Assembly (NCBI GenBank): GCA_017958015.1 | Contig: JAGDDM010000094.1 | Span: 1-8,746, forward strand | Source of the DNA: Abditibacteriota bacterium | GTDB lineage: Bacteria > Armatimonadota > UBA5829 | Direction: 5' to 3' | DNA length: 8,746 nucleotides | Shown here: positions 5,299-8,746 of the stretch, one piece after another | Position numbering within the stretch: position 1 is the stretch's first letter | How the letters are laid out: each line of letters begins with the position of its first letter | Made by a program: the position numbers and the translations under genes | The notes under the pieces: model-generated | The model's input: only the letters and a program-made list of their open reading frames with translations | Told to the model about the DNA's origin: nothing | Database searches by the model: none

Positions 5299-6345
5299 AT
5301 GGGTGTGACCATAGCGCTGCCGGCATACGGCGAAGAAGAGAACCTTAAGGTTCTGCTTCCGAAAATCAAAGAAAACGCGGAGAAGTTGGGCGAACCCTAC
5401 GAGATTATCGTGGTGGACGCCGCCGAGCCCCTCGACGACACGGAGACCGTTTGCAAGGTCTGCGGCGTCAAGTACGTGCGTCGGGTCGGCAACAATTTCG
5501 GCGACGCCCTCGCCACCATACCCCGGGTCGCGTCCATGGACAAAATCCTCGTTATGGACGCGGACGGCTCCCATGACCCGGTTTATATTCCGGATATACA
5601 CCGCAAGTTCATTGAGGAACAGGCGGACGTGTGTATCGGCTCCCGCTACACGGAGGGCGGCGTTACCCACGACAGCCCCAAATCCGTGTTCATGTCCGAG
5701 ATTCTGAACACGACTTTCCGTCTCGCTCTGGGATTTAAGGCAAAGGACATCTCCGGCAACTTCCGCATGTACGACGCCGCGCAGCTCCGGGCGGTTAAGA
5801 TAACAAAGCCCAACTACGACGTGCTGCAGGAAATACTTTTCCGACTCTACCGCAACAACCCGAAGCTCAGAGTCGTTGAGACGCCCATAGAGTTCAAAAA
5901 GCGCCGCTCCGGCGAGTCCAAGCGCAAACTTTTGCCCTTCATCATGAACTACGGCAGGACCCTCGCGGAGTTCACCTATGAGCGGTTCCGGAACTTCATC
6001 CTCTACGGCGTCATCGGCGTGGCCGGCATGGCGGTTGACTGGTCCACGGCCATGGCGGCTTTCAAAGCGTCGTCGATGGGTGAAGAGGCCGCCAGTCTCT
6101 GCGGCAACGTGGCGGGCTTTTTGTTCAACTTCGTTTTGAACACCTTCCTCAACTTCAAAAAGTCCGACAAGCTTTTCGCCAGATTTATATCCTACGCGAT
6201 AATCTGCGTGGGCGGTATGGCCGTCTCCACCGGGCTTATCGCGCTCTTAAAAAGCAAGTTCGCTTTCGGTCCCCTGAAACTGGGGGTTCTCATATTCATC
6301 GCCCTTGTCCAGTACGTTCTGAACAAGAAGATTACGTATAAATGA
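5299..6345 (+). CDS. GT2 polyprenyl-phosphate sugar synthase fused to a GtrA membrane domain, copy A
   Basis: The 348-residue product starts at ATG 5299, six bases after GGAG. Residues 1-222 are a GT2 (GT-A fold) domain resembling dolichyl-phosphate mannose synthase: the opening TIALPAYGEEENL (4-16), IIVVD (36-40), the metal-binding MDADGSHDP (86-94), DISGNFRMYD (150-159) and FKKRRSGESK (199-208). The usual VDDGS is replaced by VDAAEPLDDT (39-48) and the usual GLG.A by GNNFGDA (64-70). Residues 229-348 form a GtrA domain with about four membrane helices and the block NVAGFLFNFVLNTFLNF (270-286). GtrA proteins are thought to help move polyprenyl-linked sugars across the membrane. The fusion thus couples synthesis of the lipid-linked sugar in the cytoplasm to its export, feeding the adjacent GT-C enzyme. 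The gene overlaps the next by ATGA. The GT2 domain is about 60% identical, without gaps, to copy B (hand count). Confidence 0.9.
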   Translation: MGVTIALPAYGEEENLKVLLPKIKENAEKLGEPYEIIVVDAAEPLDDTETVCKVCGVKYVRRVGNNFGDALATIPRVASMDKILVMDADGSHDPVYIPDIHRKFIEEQADVCIGSRYTEGGVTHDSPKSVFMSEILNTTFRLALGFKAKDISGNFRMYDAAQLRAVKITKPNYDVLQEILFRLYRNNPKLRVVETPIEFKKRRSGESKRKLLPFIMNYGRTLAEFTYERFRNFILYGVIGVAGMAVDWSTAMAAFKASSMGEEAASLCGNVAGFLFNFVLNTFLNFKKSDKLFARFISYAIICVGGMAVSTGLIALLKSKFAFGPLKLGVLIFIALVQYVLNKKITYK

Positions 6346-7841
6346 AAAAAAATCCCGAAACCCGGGTATTCGGTTTCATCGCTCTCGTATTTTTCGTTGT
6401 CGGCCTCATTTTCGCCGGGCGGAGTTCCATGGAGTTTGACGACCTTGCCACCATAGGCATGTGCTCCAAGGACTTCTCCTTTTCCCAAATGTTCGCCGCC
6501 TGCGTTGTCGACGACCGCAATCCCATACTTTCACACATAATCTATTTCCTCTGGTTCAAAATCGCCCCCTACGGCGACGTGTGGACCCGTCTCGTCTCCG
6601 TGACCGAAGTGGCTTTCGGCATATTCATCTGCGGCCTTCTCGGCACCCGTCTCCGCAATATCAGAGTGGGGGTTCTCTTCGCCGTTCTCACCGGAATCAT
6701 CGTCACCCGCTACTGCGGCTACACAATCCGCCCCTACGGACTTTTGTTCCTTATATCCTCCGCCGTCATGTATATGTACGTCATTCGCTGCGGCGAATAC
6801 GGCGAGGAGCAAATGAAAACACAGTTGATACTGGGGCTTCTCTACGGTCTTTTGGCCAATACCCACTACACCGGATGCCTCATAATAACCGCCTTTTTCC
6901 TGGCCGATTTGCTCATGGTGCTTTTGAGAAAGAGCAACCCCATCGTGCTCGTCTCCTACGCCCTCGCAGCGGTAATGTTCATGCCTTGGCTTTTGCTGGG
7001 AATCGTTATTCCCGCCGCCCGGGGAGCCTCTTTCCTCGTATCCTCCGGCGCCAGCGCCAAGGGCGGTGTTTCGGACGTGGCGGCCCTTGCTCAAAGCAGT
7101 CTTTTCTCCGGCATGTTCGCCGGGTTCCAGTGTATTTTGCTGGCGGCTTTCCTGTTCTTTGTGGCGGAGCTGGCGGCAATACTCTTTAAGGGCAGATTTT
7201 CCGCCAAACGCCACACGGCCTGCTATGTGTTTGTTTTCGCTTTGGTTTTCATGGCGGCGGTGATGACAATCTACACCATGCGGGATATGACCAACTCCCT
7301 TTTCGCCGCCCGCTACTTTGTGGCGGTTGTCCCCGTGTATATTCTCTGCGTCATAAGCGGAATCGATATGTTCCTTGTGTACGTCACCGGCGGCGAGGCC
7401 GTTGCCGTAAAGAGAAAACAGGCGGCGGCGGCGCTGCTGCTTGCGGCCTTTGTGGTTTTCCTTGCTCCGGTTTTCGTCAGATCCGCCAGCCGCTCGGTTC
7501 ATCCTTTCCGACAGACAACGGATATTCTCCTTGCCCAAAAGGATATCGGGAACAAAGACGTATTGGTTCTGCGTAGAATAACCGGTTGCGCCGACAATTC
7601 ACAGCTGAAGGGTTGGAAAGATTACTACCTGACCCGGGGCGGCAAAGATGGCGCGGTGAACGTTGATTTCCGGATAAACGAAGATACTCTTAAAGGTATA
7701 AATAAAGTTTATTTCTGCGTTATTCCGAGTTACGGTCACGTGGATAACGAAAAAATGTTTTTCGATACTTTCGAGCTCACCAAGCAGCTCACCGACGGCG
7801 ACGCCGAAGTAAACGTTTTCGAAAGAAGGACACAACAATGA
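6342..7841 (+). CDS. GT-C (GT39/PMT-like) membrane glycosyltransferase, copy B
   Basis: The 499-residue product starts at ATG 6342 inside the ATGA overlap with the GT2-GtrA gene. No strong Shine-Dalgarno is visible, so translation is probably coupled. About ten membrane segments (first near 9-28, last near 360-379) precede a soluble tail. Motifs shared with copy A are MEFDDL (30-35, with D33 and D34), FSFSQM (45-50), DDRNPILSHII (57-67), TIRPYGLL (128-135), NTHYTG (173-178), ARYF (323-326), LLAQKDI (396-402) and LKGINKVY (450-457). The FDD motif keeps two acidic residues where copy A has FAD. Overall divergence is much larger than between the partner GT2 proteins, which suggests the two GT-C enzymes differ in acceptor while using similar donors. 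The role is inferred from the family: transfer of a polyprenyl-linked sugar on the outer face of the membrane. Confidence 0.85.
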   Translation: MKKNPETRVFGFIALVFFVVGLIFAGRSSMEFDDLATIGMCSKDFSFSQMFAACVVDDRNPILSHIIYFLWFKIAPYGDVWTRLVSVTEVAFGIFICGLLGTRLRNIRVGVLFAVLTGIIVTRYCGYTIRPYGLLFLISSAVMYMYVIRCGEYGEEQMKTQLILGLLYGLLANTHYTGCLIITAFFLADLLMVLLRKSNPIVLVSYALAAVMFMPWLLLGIVIPAARGASFLVSSGASAKGGVSDVAALAQSSLFSGMFAGFQCILLAAFLFFVAELAAILFKGRFSAKRHTACYVFVFALVFMAAVMTIYTMRDMTNSLFAARYFVAVVPVYILCVISGIDMFLVYVTGGEAVAVKRKQAAAALLLAAFVVFLAPVFVRSASRSVHPFRQTTDILLAQKDIGNKDVLVLRRITGCADNSQLKGWKDYYLTRGGKDGAVNVDFRINEDTLKGINKVYFCVIPSYGHVDNEKMFFDTFELTKQLTDGDAEVNVFERRTQQ

Positions 7842-8551
7842 GTATAACCATAGCTACACTTGCCTACAAAGAAGAAGAAAACCTGCGGATGCTGCTTCCG
7901 AAAATTAACGAGTACGCCGCCAAGTTGGGTGAGCCCTACGATCTCATGGTTATCGATACCGCCAAACCCCTGGACAATACGGAACAGGTCTGTAAAGAAA
8001 ATAACGCCCGTTACATCAATCAGGAGCGGCCGGGCCTGGGCGGCGCCTTCGCCACCGCGGTGAAGTACGCCACCGGCGACAAAGTTTTGATTATGGACTC
8101 CGACGGTTCCCATAATCCCAAGCACATTCCGGAAATGCACAAACTCTTCACGGATGAAAAGGCGGACGTGTGCATCGGTTCCCGGTACGTGGAGGGCGGC
8201 GTCAACGACGACAGCAAAACTTCCATTCTGATGTCCAAGTTTCTCAACACCGTGTTCCGAATCTGCCTGGGCATAAAGGCCAAGGATATCTCCACCAACT
8301 TCCGCATTTACGACGCGAAGCAACTGAAGGCCATCGACATCGTTCTGCCCAACTACGATTTCCTTGAGGAAGTTCTCTTCAAGCTTCAGCAAAACAACCC
8401 CAAACTGAAGATAGTGGAATCCCCCATATACTTCGGCAAACGCTACGCCGGGGAATCCAAACGCCGCCTTCTGCCCTTCATCATCGGCTACGGACGCACG
8501 CTGTTTTGGCTTACCGGCCTCAGAATCAAAGGTTGGTTCGTAAAGAAATAA
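7838..8551 (+). CDS. GT2 polyprenyl-phosphate sugar synthase, copy B, without GtrA domain
   Basis: The 237-residue product starts at ATG 7838 in an ATGA overlap with the GT-C gene, with AAGGA (7826-7830) seven bases upstream. It aligns without gaps to residues 1-222 of copy A: TIATLAYKEEENL (4-16), VIDTAKPLDNT (38-48), MDSDGSHNP (86-94), DISTNFRIYD (150-159) and FGKRYAGESKRR (199-210). The metal motif is DSD instead of DAD, and it keeps the more usual GLGGA (66-70) where copy A has NNFGDA. After LLPFIIGYGRTL (211-222) only 15 residues remain, ending in a short basic tail, so the protein stops where copy A enters GtrA. There is no GtrA remnant in the 60 bases before the terminator. It probably makes the lipid-linked sugar for GT-C copy B and may depend on the GtrA domain of copy A for export. 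Confidence 0.9.
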   Translation: MSITIATLAYKEEENLRMLLPKINEYAAKLGEPYDLMVIDTAKPLDNTEQVCKENNARYINQERPGLGGAFATAVKYATGDKVLIMDSDGSHNPKHIPEMHKLFTDEKADVCIGSRYVEGGVNDDSKTSILMSKFLNTVFRICLGIKAKDISTNFRIYDAKQLKAIDIVLPNYDFLEEVLFKLQQNNPKLKIVESPIYFGKRYAGESKRRLLPFIIGYGRTLFWLTGLRIKGWFVKK

Positions 8552-8614
8552 TCCGAGGGAATAGGGCGCGGTTCGACACCGATTTGCCGACACATTCCCC
8601 GACACCGGAAACAA

Positions 8615-8650
8615 AAAAATCATCCCTTCCGATAGGAAAGGATGATTTTT
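8615..8650. terminator. Bidirectional terminator between convergent genes
   Basis: The arms 8615-8630 and 8635-8650 pair at 15 of 16 positions around a GATA loop, with one C/A mismatch. The stem ends in five A:T pairs and an A-rich stretch precedes it, so it provides a U-tract in both directions. It closes the plus-strand glycosylation cluster and the minus-strand gene at the right edge, whose stop codon lies partly inside the stem. Confidence 0.9.
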
Positions 8651-8746
8651 ATTTCGCTTTACCGAGCACTCTCTCCGCCGTCGCCTCCGCAATTTCGACA
8701 TCGATAATCGTGTTCGTCTTTGTCCCGGGAGGTGTTTCGACGTAGA
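8649..8746 (-). CDS. C-terminal end of an unidentified minus-strand gene, 5' end outside the window
   Basis: Reading leftwards from the right edge, one frame stays open for 31 codons, from YVETPPGTKTN to VLGKAK, and ends in TAA at 8651-8649. The composition is plausible for a globular protein end, and the stop falls at the base of the bidirectional terminator, which supports a real convergent gene. The segment DVEIAEATAERVLGK loosely resembles the final strand of a TRAM domain, as in MiaB/RimO-type enzymes, but 31 residues are too few to name it. Confidence 0.6.
   Translation of the reverse strand, partial: YVETPPGTKTNTIIDVEIAEATAERVLGKAK

Noticed and set aside
4372..5670. Long minus-strand frame crossing the GT-C and GT2 genes
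   Set aside because: It spans two real genes and an intergenic promoter, shows no domain and is rich in His, Gly and Arg, as expected for an antisense frame of membrane protein codons.
8552..8614. Residual GtrA coding sequence after the second GT2 gene
   Set aside because: The 63 bases do not encode GtrA blocks in any forward frame and are followed directly by the terminator.
7736..8701. Minus-strand frame of about 320 codons through the second GT2 gene and the terminator
   Set aside because: It reads through a strong terminator hairpin and lies opposite a clear GT2 enzyme; no ribosome binding site or family motif was seen.
1..8746. CRISPR array, tRNA, rRNA, transposase or phage genes
   Set aside because: No regularly spaced direct repeats, cloverleaf sequences, rRNA blocks or transposase-like proteins were found on reading both strands; the duplicated modules are not flanked by visible insertion-sequence ends.

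Overview
The window is bacterial, moderately GC-rich by eye and densely coded. Promoters fit the sigma-70 consensus with 17-bp spacers, Shine-Dalgarno sites are strong, and Rho-independent terminators have GNRA or UUCG loops. No gene fixes the phylum. The secreted proteins with 'GWN.I..P' and 'G.GYY' repeats and the small OB-like secreted protein recall uncultured groups such as Armatimonadota-like or Cloacimonadota-like bacteria, but that is a weak impression. All complete genes are on the plus strand; one gene end at the right edge is on the minus strand.

Left part (1-1694): the end of one secreted protein, then a complete tandem paralog (453-1112), then an unrelated small secreted protein with an OB-like core (1263-1694). 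Each has its own terminator, and the two complete genes each have a clear promoter. The paralog pair share an unusual 3' arrangement of consecutive inverted repeats, one of them centred on the stop codon in the second copy. The partial copy uses GGT for all seven glycines, which suggests high expression of an abundant surface or secreted protein.

Middle (1783-3676): a two-gene operon with overlapping genes. It encodes a secreted protein combining a trypsin/HtrA-like domain, apparently without its catalytic residues, with six or seven TPR repeats, followed by a HinT-type HIT nucleotide hydrolase.

Right part (3766-8551): a four-gene glycosylation cluster made of a duplicated two-gene module. 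Each module has a GT-C/GT39-like multi-pass membrane glycosyltransferase followed by a GT2 enzyme resembling polyprenyl-phosphate sugar synthases. The first GT2 is fused to a GtrA membrane domain; the second stops exactly where GtrA would begin. The likely chemistry is: GT2 loads a sugar on a polyprenyl phosphate, GtrA helps move it across the membrane, and the GT-C enzyme transfers it to an acceptor outside. The acceptor is unknown; the abundant secreted proteins at the left are one possibility. The cluster has a promoter with a perfect inverted repeat in its spacer, a second promoter before the first GT2, and ends at a bidirectional terminator shared with the convergent gene.
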